Positions 17,826 through 25,712 of a stretch of 64,000 nucleotides of DNA are shown piece after piece. The first letter of the stretch is position 1. Each line of letters opens with the position of its first letter. The stretch is from Methylocapsa sp. D3K7 (lineage in GTDB: Bacteria > Pseudomonadota > Alphaproteobacteria > Rhizobiales > Beijerinckiaceae): the NCBI RefSeq assembly GCF_029855125.1, contig NZ_CP123229.1:2834501-2898500 (forward strand), given 5' to 3'. The notes beneath the pieces were generated by a model. That model saw only the letters and a list, made by a program, of their open reading frames with translations, did not search any database and had not been told where the DNA came from. The position numbers were made by a program, and so were the translations under genes.

Positions 17826-18594
17826 TCGCCGAGGGCTGCTCGCCATCGTGACCGGTCTCGCGCGCGGGCCTGGGCTCTGGCTGACGATTGCGCTGCTCTC
17901 CGCGATGTTTCTGATGCCCACGGCGGCGCCGCTCATGCGCTGGCTTTTTCCCGGCAATCCGCGTCCGGTTTATACGCGCGCCAACTTTTTTGAGCTGACA
18001 CTGGCGCATGTGGAGCTGGCGGCGCTCTCAAGCCTTGCCGCCGCGGCGATCGGGATTGGCCTTGGCATATTCGTGACCCGCGAAAGTGGGCGCGAATTTG
18101 CCGCGATGGCGGGCGCGATCGCCGCCATCGGCCAGACTTTTCCTCCCGTCGCGGTGCTCGCGCTGACCATCCCGGTTTTGGGTTATGGCGCTGCCCCCGC
18201 ACTCGTGGCGTTGTGTCTCTATGCGATTTTTCCAGTCATCGCGGCGACCATCACAGGTCTTGAGGCCGTGCCTTCGTCGGTTCGCGAAGCGGCACAGGGA
18301 ATTGGCTTTTCTCCACGAGATGTCCTATTGAAAGTCGAATTGCCGCTCGCATTTCCCTTTATCCTCGCCGGGCTCCGCAATGCGGTGATCATCAACATCG
18401 GAACAGCGGCCATTGCCTCCGCCGCTGGTGCCTTGTCGCTCGGCTCGCCCATTATCGAAGGCCTTTCCGCGTCGAATCCAGCCTATGTTTTGGAGGGCGC
18501 GGCGGTGGTCGCGTTGCTCGCAATGGTGACGGATCGCGGCTTTGCGTGGATCGAGGATCGCGCCCGCAAAAGCAGCGGCAGACAACCGGGATAA
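17815..18594 (+). CDS. Osmoprotectant ABC importer, permease (YehW type, short)
   Basis: This 259-residue BPD_transp_1 permease has about 6 helices and the EAA loop REAAQGIGFSPRDVLLKVELPLA, closely parallel to that of the longer permease at 15718. It completes the SBP-permease-ATPase-permease set, the same gene content as yehZYXW. Its stop directly abuts the convergent nth gene with no spacer, so no terminator fits between them. Confidence 0.88.
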   Translation: MVVDRRGLLAIVTGLARGPGLWLTIALLSAMFLMPTAAPLMRWLFPGNPRPVYTRANFFELTLAHVELAALSSLAAAAIGIGLGIFVTRESGREFAAMAGAIAAIGQTFPPVAVLALTIPVLGYGAAPALVALCLYAIFPVIAATITGLEAVPSSVREAAQGIGFSPRDVLLKVELPLAFPFILAGLRNAVIINIGTAAIASAAGALSLGSPIIEGLSASNPAYVLEGAAVVALLAMVTDRGFAWIEDRARKSSGRQPG

Positions 18595-19368
18595 TCACGC
18601 ACGCTTGTCCGGCCACTGGCACAAATCGGAAATGAGACAGCGCGGGCATTCCGGGCGCAGCGCCTTGCAGATGTAGCGGCCGTGCAGGATCAGCCAATGA
18701 TGCGCGTGGCGTTTGTAGGCATCGGGAATGATTTTTTCCAGCCCAGTTTCAACCTCCAGCGGCGTCTTGCCCGGCGCCAGCGGAATCCGGTTCGAGACCC
18801 GGAAAACATGCGTGTCGACGGCGATCACTGGAACGCCAAATGCGATGTTCAAGACCACATTGGCAGTCTTGCGGCCAACTCCGGGAAGCGTTTCGAGCGC
18901 ATCGCGGGTTCGCGGAACCTCGCCGTTGAAGTCCTTGAGAAGCCGCTCCGACAAGGCGATGACATTGCGTGCCTTGGCCCGGAAAAGACCGATCGTCTGA
19001 ATCATAGCCCGGACTTTGTCCTCGCCGAGCGCCAACATTTTCTCCGGACTGTCGGCGCTGGCAAAGAGCGCGCGCGTTGCCTTGTTGACCCCGGTGTCGG
19101 TCGCCTGAGCCGAAAGCACGACCGCGACAAGAAGGGTGAACGGATTGATATAGGCGAGTTCTCCTTCCGGATGCGGGTTAGCGGCTTCGAAGCGCTGGAA
19201 AATTTCGGCGATTGTTGCCGAATTGGGTAGATTTTGCTGCGCCCGTGGCGTGTTGGGTCCCCGCTTGCCCGCTTTAGGCATCGCTGGGGGTGCCGCCTTG
19301 CGCGGCGTTCCGCCCCGCGCAGAAATTTTGGCCCGCGGTTTTTTCTCCGGCGTGTTTCTTTTGTCCAT
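18595..19368 (-). CDS. nth: Endonuclease III (DNA glycosylase/AP lyase)
   Basis: Nth removes oxidised pyrimidines and nicks the abasic site. The helix-hairpin-helix LPGVGRKTANVVL contains the catalytic Lys, followed by the catalytic Asp in VIAVDTHVFRVSNR. The C terminus binds a 4Fe-4S cluster through CKALRPECPRCLISDLC. The N-terminal 45 residues are a basic, proline-rich tail with no homology I recognise. The frame is open to 19434, overlapping the next gene's start, so I prefer ATG 19368; the start is uncertain. Confidence 0.92.
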   Translation of the reverse strand: MDKRNTPEKKPRAKISARGGTPRKAAPPAMPKAGKRGPNTPRAQQNLPNSATIAEIFQRFEAANPHPEGELAYINPFTLLVAVVLSAQATDTGVNKATRALFASADSPEKMLALGEDKVRAMIQTIGLFRAKARNVIALSERLLKDFNGEVPRTRDALETLPGVGRKTANVVLNIAFGVPVIAVDTHVFRVSNRIPLAPGKTPLEVETGLEKIIPDAYKRHAHHWLILHGRYICKALRPECPRCLISDLCQWPDKRA

Positions 19369-19432
19369 CCACGCGTTATAAATTCTTCTAACGAAACTGA
19401 GCAAGGGTGCCGAGCTTTTTCGAGGAAATTCC

Positions 19433-19942
19433 ATGTCCAGTGAAAGTCTGGGGGCGGATCACGAAAATTTACCGCTCTTATCGGTCCGGCTGACGCCGCA
19501 TCGATCCCTGAATCCGCACAATTTTCATGTGCTTTTGGCGATCTTTACCGGCGTCAGTTTTTTCACGACCTTGCCCTTTGTTATTTTGGGAGCTTGGCCG
19601 GTTGCCGGGTTCATGGGGCTGGATGTTGCGATTTTCTATTTTGCGTTCCGCGCCAATTTCTATGCGGCACGCGCCTATGAAGAACTGAAACTCACTTTCT
19701 TCGAACTCGTACTGGCCAAGGTCAGCCCTCGTGGCGAGAGGGCGGAATGGCGCTTCAATCCATCTTTTGTGCGGCTCGATCAGGAAAAGCATGAAGAGTT
19801 TGGCACGCAGCGTCTGGCCTTGGTGTCACGCGGCAAAGCGGTGGAGATCGCGGCGTTTCTTGGACCGGCAGCCAAGGAAAATTTTGCCAGGGATCTTTCG
19901 CGGGCGCTGGCCGAAGCCAGGCGGGGGCCACAGTTTTCTTGA
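19433..19942 (+). CDS. DUF2244 membrane protein
   Basis: This 169-residue inner-membrane protein has two central hydrophobic helices (FHVLLAIFTGVSFFTTLPFVILGAWPV and AGFMGLDVAIFYFAF). The DUF2244 landmark LTPHRSLNPHNF lies before them, and the cytoplasmic tail ends FLGPAAKENFARDLSRALAEAR. In alphaproteobacteria it is often beside nth, as here. Its function is unknown. Confidence 0.85.
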   Translation: MSSESLGADHENLPLLSVRLTPHRSLNPHNFHVLLAIFTGVSFFTTLPFVILGAWPVAGFMGLDVAIFYFAFRANFYAARAYEELKLTFFELVLAKVSPRGERAEWRFNPSFVRLDQEKHEEFGTQRLALVSRGKAVEIAAFLGPAAKENFARDLSRALAEARRGPQFS

Positions 19943-19958
19943 ATTGCCGGGAAAAAGT

Positions 19959-19989
19959 ACCGGCCACCCCGGGGGGCAAGGTGGCCGGT
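19959..19989 (+). terminator. Strong hairpin after the DUF2244 gene
   Basis: ACCGGCCACC (19959-19968) pairs perfectly with GGTGGCCGGT (19980-19989) around an 11-base loop, 17 bases after the DUF2244 stop. There is no long T-run, so it may be a transcript-stabilising hairpin or a weak intrinsic terminator. Confidence 0.6.
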
Positions 19990-20198
19990 CCGGAATTTGG
20001 TTACGCGCCGCTTGCGAGGGCATTAATACGCGCGAACCACTATCCGGAAGATGCGGAGGCTTCAATCTCCACCGTGCAAGAGTAGGGGAAGCGGCGGAAT
20101 ATTTCTTGACCCGAACGCACTAGCACTTGGACGGATGGCTCAGGCCGGTGCTTTGCATTTGATCCGAGCCGCAATGCGCATCTGAGACCGCCACAGCG

Positions 20199-20486
20199 TC
20201 AAGGAAAGAGAACTGAATCTGTATAAAGACCGCGCGATTGGCAGACTGCCGTGGGGCGAAAACGCGCGGTATCGCCATAGAGATTGAGCTGCGGTTGCGG
20301 GACGATCCGGCATCTTGGATCGAGGACAGGGTTAAAATAGCCATAGACCGGCCCATAGATTTCCACGGCCGGCGCAAAGCCAGGCCCCGGCCCTGGCCCA
20401 AGATCAGCGGCATGTGCGGCCTCGATCCCCGCCCAAAAACCGGCGATGCAGAGACAAGCGCAAGCTTGCGAGCCCATGAGTCTCAT
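20199..20486 (-). CDS. Small exported protein of unknown function
   Basis: The 95-residue product has a signal peptide (MRLMGSQACACLCIAGFWAGIEAAHA) followed by a Gly/Pro stretch (DLGPGPGPGF). A compact segment with GYFNPVLDPRCRIVPQPQLNLYGD and VCQSRGLYTDS follows, containing two cysteines that may form a disulphide. I recall similar short exported proteins in Rhizobiales but no function. The start at 20486 has a GGAGAG site 7 bases upstream; longer starts at 20501 and 20546 are possible. Confidence 0.65.
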   Translation of the reverse strand: MRLMGSQACACLCIAGFWAGIEAAHAADLGPGPGPGFAPAVEIYGPVYGYFNPVLDPRCRIVPQPQLNLYGDTARFRPTAVCQSRGLYTDSVLFP

Positions 20487-20672
20487 CACCAGACTCTCCA
20501 TGAGTTTCGTTACGACTGTTTTCGGCACGGTCATTGTCTCCGGCAAAACCGGCCCTGCCGAGGCTGGCGCTGATGATCTCCCTCACGTGGGATGCCTGAT
20601 TCGTACTAACATTTCACCAATGGAACCCAATGCAAGGCCGCCCACTGGCCATTCCTGGCTCGGTGCGGTGTG

Positions 20673-21389
20673 TTATTCCTTGACTTTTAAGTCATGGAGC
20701 TTGGAAAAAACGGAATCGACATCAATATGGGCTTCTGGTGCGGCTTTTCCGGTGCCGCTCGAGCCGAACACACCCGCTTCCGTCTCCGGAACCTCGTGCG
20801 TTTCGCGTGTCGTAACCTCGCTCGGCACCAGCGTTTGGCCGCGATCTTCCTCAACAGGAGGACGATCCTTGGAGGCACGGTTGACTTCCAAATCGAGATC
20901 CATTTGCGAACAAAGCCCAAGTGTGACGGGATCGATCGGCGTCAGCGCGGCGGAATTCCAATGCGTCCGGTCGCGGACGGCGAGCAGTGTCGTTTTTGTG
21001 GTGCCTGCAAGACGCATAATCTGCGCGTCCTTGAGCTCCGGATGATTGCGGATGAGCCAGAGAATGGCGTTCGGACGATCCTGCCTTCGGGACAAGGGCG
21101 TGTAGCGGGCACCACGCTTGCGGCTCGGTTCCGGCAGACGCACCTTCGAGACCGCTAGGATCAACTGGTGCTTTTCATCGACTTCCGCCGCGGCGATTTC
21201 CTCGCGTGTCAGCTGGCCTGAAGTAATTGGATCATGTCCCTTGATCCCGGCGGCGACTTCCCCGTCCGCGATCCCTTTGACTTCCAGCGGATGCAACTTG
21301 CAAAAATTGGCTATCTGTTCAAATGTGAGCGACGTGTTCTCGACGAGCCAAACTGCGGTGGCCTTTGGCATCAGCGGCGCATTGCTCAT
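20673..21389 (-). CDS. trcR: Cell-cycle transcriptional regulator TrcR (DUF1013)
   Basis: This 238-residue protein belongs to an alphaproteobacteria-specific family linked to the CtrA/CcrM cell-cycle circuit in Caulobacter. The conserved N-terminal DUF1013 block is MPKATAVWLVENTSLTFEQIANFCKLHPLEVKGIADGE, followed by an HTH-like part with AILWLIRNHPELKDAQIMRLAGTTK and TLLAVRDRTHWN. The C-terminal 70 residues are acidic and low in complexity. Confidence 0.9.
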   Translation of the reverse strand: MSNAPLMPKATAVWLVENTSLTFEQIANFCKLHPLEVKGIADGEVAAGIKGHDPITSGQLTREEIAAAEVDEKHQLILAVSKVRLPEPSRKRGARYTPLSRRQDRPNAILWLIRNHPELKDAQIMRLAGTTKTTLLAVRDRTHWNSAALTPIDPVTLGLCSQMDLDLEVNRASKDRPPVEEDRGQTLVPSEVTTRETHEVPETEAGVFGSSGTGKAAPEAHIDVDSVFSKLHDLKVKE

Positions 21390-21712
21390 AATTTGCTCCT
21401 TTTGCGCTTCAACATGGATGTTGCGCTCAATATGAAAAACCCGCTTTGTTCGCGGATAAATCCAGCGAAGCTCAAGAAATCACGCGAGAAGGGAAGAGGT
21501 TCGGTGTATAGGCGCTGGTCTTTTCAAACGCAATCAGAACCTTGCTTTCAGGGGGGGGGCTTTGGTCCGGCGGCCACAAACGCAAGCTGGAGCTTAAGAA
21601 TAGCACAACACTGACTTTCTTAAGTATTAATACGCCTCAAAATTATCTGCCACAGTATCGAACATCCGATTTGACCCGTCAGACAGATTATCCAAGGAGC
21701 TTTGCGGTCATC
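21390..21712. other. Intergenic region between trcR and a small membrane protein
   Basis: This 323-base divergent spacer must hold the promoters for both genes. Its only striking feature is a run of nine G's at 21551-21559. I see no gene, tRNA or clear hairpin here. Confidence 0.5.
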
Positions 21713-22033
21713 ATGTTTCGTCTGTTATTGCGGTTGGCGGGACTTTGCTTTCTGGCAACTGCTTTCGTAACCCTCATTGTTGATGGCACTCACGCCATTA
21801 CCGTTCACACATTCTATGTGACGTCCATTGGCGATTGCCTTGCCGCTCTGCTCCCCGGCAAATTCGTCATGGCCCGAGATTTCATTCAAAGTCATGCTCC
21901 CCATATGGTTTGGGACCCTATTTTGATAAATCTTCTAAAATTGCCTGTTTGGCTGGTCTCCGGGGTGATCGGCGCCTTGGCCCTCAGGCTTGGCGGCAAA
22001 CCGCATGCGAAGTTCGGTTATTCGAGCCGTTGA
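21713..22033 (+). CDS. Small membrane protein of unknown function
   Basis: The 106-residue product has two hydrophobic helices, one at the N terminus (LLLRLAGLCFLATAFVTLIVDGTHA) and one near residues 75-92 (LLKLPVWLVSGVIGALALRLG). An AAGGAG site lies 13 bases before ATG 21713. Longer in-frame starts run back through the G-run at 21551 and look non-coding. I do not recognise the family. Confidence 0.65.
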   Translation: MFRLLLRLAGLCFLATAFVTLIVDGTHAITVHTFYVTSIGDCLAALLPGKFVMARDFIQSHAPHMVWDPILINLLKLPVWLVSGVIGALALRLGGKPHAKFGYSSR

Positions 22034-22141
22034 ACGCCCGAAGCTCCGATTGCCGCGAGCATTTGCGTTTTTTTGACTTGTGCGGGAGGGGCGGAAACCC
22101 CAAATTTGCAGGATCAATCATGCCCCTGAGGGAGGCAATCC

Positions 22142-22798
22142 GTGCTTTTTTCCCGCAAGCTTATGTCCTTGCCGGGTGCCGCCGAAGCGCTTCGCGGCCG
22201 GGGACAACCGATTGCGACGGCGAAGACTCACGTCATCACCGGCCACAATTTGCAGCCGCCGTTCCCGCCAGCGATCGAGACCGCCTTGTTTGGCATGGGT
22301 TGCTTCTGGGGCGCCGAGCGAAAGTTCTGGCAACTCGGCGAGGGCATCTATGTGACCGCGGTTGGATATGCGGGCGGACATACCCCCAATCCCACCTATG
22401 AAGAGGTTTGCTCCGGTGCCACCGGTCATACGGAAGTTGTGTTCGTGGCGTTCGACCCCGCGAAGATTTCCTATGACATACTCTTAAAGACGTTTTGGGA
22501 AAATCACGATCCGACGCAGGGGATGCGGCAAGGCAATGATGTTGGCACCCAGTACCGTTCTGCTATCTATGCTGCGAACCCCCGCCAGCGCATCGCCGCC
22601 GAAGCGAGCAAAGCCGCGTATGCGAAAATGCTGGCCGCTCGCGGGTTTTCCGTGATCACGACGGAAATTGCCGATCGTCCCGAGTTTTATTACGCCGAAG
22701 CCTATCATCAGCAATATCTGGCGAAAAACCCGCAGGGCTATTGCGGCCTTGGCGGCACTGGGGTTGCGTGTCCCATAGGAATTGCGGCGCAAGACTGA
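22142..22798 (+). CDS. msrA: Peptide-methionine (S)-S-oxide reductase MsrA
   Basis: MsrA reduces methionine-S-sulfoxide in proteins. The catalytic motif [11 protein letters not shown] (Cys54) is followed by [25 protein letters not shown], and the C-terminal resolving cysteines lie in [13 protein letters not shown]. It starts with GTG behind a strong GGGAGG site. The extra 45 N-terminal residues ahead of the core match the long MsrA form, and no signal peptide is evident. Confidence 0.93.
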   Translation: MLFSRKLMSLPGAAEALRGRGQPIATAKTHVITGHNLQPPFPPAIETALFGMGCFWGAERKFWQLGEGIYVTAVGYAGGHTPNPTYEEVCSGATGHTEVVFVAFDPAKISYDILLKTFWENHDPTQGMRQGNDVGTQYRSAIYAANPRQRIAAEASKAAYAKMLAARGFSVITTEIADRPEFYYAEAYHQQYLAKNPQGYCGLGGTGVACPIGIAAQD

Positions 22799-23003
22799 TA
22801 GCGCAAGGGAAGGGGGGATTTGCTTGACGCGGCGTGACGGGTGCCGAATCGCACGGCGTCTACAAAATATTTACTTTAAACAAGCCATACTCAGTTTAAA
22901 ATAAATTGGGGTGTTGCGTAGCGGCAACGCAACAATTTGAGCATCCGGTGCGTTATCGCGGTTACAGGTTTGCACGGCAAATCCTGTTTGTTGGAGTCAC
23001 GTG

Positions 23004-23354
23004 ATGAAATTTGGTAAAGTTTGCGGTGTCCTATTTGTTTTGAGTCTGGTTGCGACAGGAGCCGCCATGGGCCGGGATATTTCCCACGGCACGGCGAGTG
23101 CGAAGGCGATGGCGTTAAGTTCCGCCAAATCTGCCAGCCCTGCCAAGGCGGCGTCCGCGAAGGCAAACAAATCAACAGCTAAGAGCGTACCCGCGCCGGT
23201 TGTAGTCCGGCATATCGTCAAACCGGCTGCTCCCATTGTGATGGGCCGCAGCGTGAGCGTGCACCACAATACGAAGCTGCATCACGTGAAAATCAAGCCG
23301 TTGGATGCCAACGATACCCCGGTTGTCGCTGCTGGCGCGGTTGGATCGTACTAA
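23004..23354 (+). CDS. Small exported Ala/Lys/Ser-rich protein
   Basis: The 116-residue product has a signal peptide (MKFGKVCGVLFVLSLVATGAAMG) followed by an unstructured-looking, basic stretch rich in Ala, Ser and Lys. The C terminus is His-rich (VHHNTKLHHVKIKPLDANDTP). A GGAG site lies 7 bases before ATG 23004. I recognise no family. The basic, repetitive composition would suit a periplasmic nucleic-acid- or surface-binding protein, but this is only a guess. Confidence 0.6.
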   Translation: MKFGKVCGVLFVLSLVATGAAMGRDISHGTASAKAMALSSAKSASPAKAASAKANKSTAKSVPAPVVVRHIVKPAAPIVMGRSVSVHHNTKLHHVKIKPLDANDTPVVAAGAVGSY

Positions 23355-23394
23355 GCTGGGACAAATTTGAAGGCATTCATCTGCCGCCAAAGTC

Positions 23395-24318
23395 TTAGCG
23401 TGCGGTAAGAACCCTTTCGCATTCGGGCGGCAATTGGGCCATCGTCAGCGGCGGTCTCGGCTTTTGCGGGCCAGGTCTCGGGTGGATAATGGACTCCGAG
23501 AACCACCAGGCGAGCGAGGCGTCGCAGCCGTCCCCTGGCGGGACGGGGTCCTGATCCCGGCATGCGTTTTCCCCGGCCGGACACGCCAGGCGGACGTGGA
23601 AGTGGTAGTCGTGTCCGTAATAGGGGCGGACCTTGTTGAGCCAGGACCGATCGCTCCGCGCTTCCCGGCATAGGGCTTTTTTGATCGCCGCATTGACGAA
23701 AATGCGCTGTACCGCCGGGTCTTGGGCAGCCGCTTTGATGACCGAGACATGGTCGCTGGTCCATTTCGCCGGATCGACGTCCAGCCGGTCCTCACGCACC
23801 ATGTTGGCCGCCGACATTTCCTCGCGTTCCAAGCGCGAGAGTTCGCGATTTGGCATGGGTGTCAGCCAAATGTCGGCATCAAGACCGATCTGATGCGAGG
23901 CGTGCCCCGTAAGCATTGGGCCGCCGCGGGGTTGCGACATATCACCGACGAGAATTCCCGGCCAATGACTGACCTTGGGCACCTTCTGAGCAAAGCGTTC
24001 AAGAAAGGCGAGCAGCGCCGGATGGCCCCAATTACGGTTGCGTGAAATCCGCATCACTTGCCAGGCAGAACCGTTCACGGGCAGCGCCTCGCCGCCCGCA
24101 AGGCACCCATGCGAATAAAATCCGATCGTGCGGGCCGCCAAATTCGCCGGAACCACCTGCCGCCCAAACAACTGTTTCGCGGGCGTGGAGGGATCGTTCG
24201 GATGGGCAAGCGGGGGCAGCGAAACGGGTTCTAGCGTGCCTTTGTCTTGCGCGAAGCTCCCCCCGGTGATGCCCGCCAAAACCAGCACGCCTGCCAGCAA
24301 AGTCAGCCGTCGATCCAT
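23395..24318 (-). CDS. mepA: Penicillin-insensitive murein endopeptidase
   Basis: MepA is a periplasmic zinc endopeptidase of the LAS family that cuts D-Ala-meso-DAP cross-links in peptidoglycan. The 307-residue product has a signal peptide (MDRRLTLLAGVLVLAGITGGSFAQ). The zinc-site motifs are LTGHASHQIGLDADIW and GHDYHFHVRL, and several cysteines near the C terminus match the disulphides of E. coli MepA. Confidence 0.92.
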   Translation of the reverse strand: MDRRLTLLAGVLVLAGITGGSFAQDKGTLEPVSLPPLAHPNDPSTPAKQLFGRQVVPANLAARTIGFYSHGCLAGGEALPVNGSAWQVMRISRNRNWGHPALLAFLERFAQKVPKVSHWPGILVGDMSQPRGGPMLTGHASHQIGLDADIWLTPMPNRELSRLEREEMSAANMVREDRLDVDPAKWTSDHVSVIKAAAQDPAVQRIFVNAAIKKALCREARSDRSWLNKVRPYYGHDYHFHVRLACPAGENACRDQDPVPPGDGCDASLAWWFSESIIHPRPGPQKPRPPLTMAQLPPECERVLTAR

Positions 24319-24445
24319 CGGCTTGTCTCCTACCCGGCGGATCCGGGCGATGGCATCCTCTATGCTAAAAATGGAATAAAAATGAAGAATTGAAATAAAC
24401 AGGCTTATCGTATCGCTTCATACACGATTTTCCTGATGGGGGACC

Positions 24446-24892
24446 ATGATGGGATTCTGGCGAGCGGGCCAAAAATCCGGCTCCAAGGCCAAATGGACGT
24501 GCGCGGCGGCGGCGTTGGCCGGGCTCACCGGCGTCAGTGGGATTCTCCTGGCCGCCGCCGCCGCTCATAGCGTGCCCGATCCGCGACTGCAGACGGCCGC
24601 CAATTTTTTGCTGCTCCACGCGGCGGCGGCTCTCGCTGTCTGCGGGCTTGCCGCCGCGATACCGCGAGGCGGCGTCTTGTTCCTCGGCGCGGCGGGTTTC
24701 TTCCTTTCCGGCAGTTTGATATTTGGCGCCGATCTTTCGACGCGCGCTTTCGCCGGGACAAGGCTGTTCCCGATGGCAGCTCCCCTCGGAGGAAGCCTTC
24801 TGATCGCCGGCTGGATTTCCGTCACGCTCGCTGCTTTAACCGTGTTTTGGCAAAGCGGCGCCTGGACGCCAGGTCAAAACATTGACGATTAA
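24446..24892 (+). CDS. DUF423 membrane protein
   Basis: This 148-residue protein has four hydrophobic helices and the DUF423 pattern: LAGLTGVSGILLAAAAAHSV, then LQTAANFLLLHAAAALAV, FLSGSLIFGADLSTRAF and APLGGSLLIAGWISV. Members (YgdD-like) are small inner-membrane proteins of unknown function. The start could also be the adjacent ATG at 24449. Confidence 0.85.
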   Translation: MMGFWRAGQKSGSKAKWTCAAAALAGLTGVSGILLAAAAAHSVPDPRLQTAANFLLLHAAAALAVCGLAAAIPRGGVLFLGAAGFFLSGSLIFGADLSTRAFAGTRLFPMAAPLGGSLLIAGWISVTLAALTVFWQSGAWTPGQNIDD

Positions 24893-24961
24893 TATATTTC
24901 TGGACTTTGGCCATCTAGCGCTGCAAGATACCTGAATTTCAAGGGTCAAGCAGCAAAAATC

Positions 24962-25477
24962 ATGGTCGCCGCTCCAGAGGCTTCGTCCAGAAGACAGCGC
25001 ATTCTCATTGTTGAGGACGAGCCGTTCATCACGCTCGCCTTGGAAGCGATGTTGCCTGACCTCGGATTTGAGGTTGCGGGTTCCGCGACCAAAGTGTCCG
25101 CTGCCCTCGAATTAATTGCTCGTGAACGGATCGATTGCGCCATCCTCGACGTCAATTTGGGCTTGCAGAGGATCGATCCGGTCGCCGATGCTCTCGCGGC
25201 GCGAGGTTGTCCTTTCATTTTTACGACGGGCTATAGCTTGCCAGGACTGCCTATCCGCCACGCTGGACGCGCCGTGCTGCTAAAGCCGTTCGGAATGGAG
25301 CAACTTGCAACCTTGTTGCGTGCGGAGTTCGGATCTCCTGCCGATGAGTGGTTCAAAACGGATGCCGTGCATTCGACCGGGGAGGCCCTCATAGGAGACA
25401 GGCCGAAGGCGCTACGCGGCGCGGATTCCACCAAGCCGAATCTCCTCTCAAAGCAGGCGCTTCGCGGCGGCGTGTGA
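24962..25477 (+). CDS. Single-domain response regulator (CheY-like)
   Basis: The 171-residue protein is a receiver domain with the acidic pair in VEDEP (residues 17-21), the phospho-acceptor Asp63 in CAILDVNLG, the switch Thr in FTTGYS and the conserved Lys in LLKPF. About 50 residues of unstructured tail follow and no DNA-binding domain is present. No histidine kinase is adjacent, so its partner is elsewhere. It may be a phosphate relay or a phosphate sink. Confidence 0.85.
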   Translation: MVAAPEASSRRQRILIVEDEPFITLALEAMLPDLGFEVAGSATKVSAALELIARERIDCAILDVNLGLQRIDPVADALAARGCPFIFTTGYSLPGLPIRHAGRAVLLKPFGMEQLATLLRAEFGSPADEWFKTDAVHSTGEALIGDRPKALRGADSTKPNLLSKQALRGGV

Positions 25478-25712
25478 AACCGGTCACCGCTTGGTAGTGT
25501 GACTCCGGTAAAGTTCGAGCTTGTATTCTTGCCCGCCTTGATCATGACACAGTCGAAGACCAATTCCTTCATGGGCTGAATCTGTTTTCTTCGCCACGGA
25601 AACGCGGGCCATGTCCTCGTTTCTGATTTCATTTTTGGATAGGAATCGGGTTCGTCTTTCCGCGTATACGGTCCCGGTTTTTGTGCAATCCCGTGTAGGG
25701 CTCTCAAAAACA

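Noticed and set aside
23278..23293. Second parS-like sequence around TCACGTGAAAA
   Set aside because: Matches the consensus at only about 12 of 16 positions and lies inside a coding gene.
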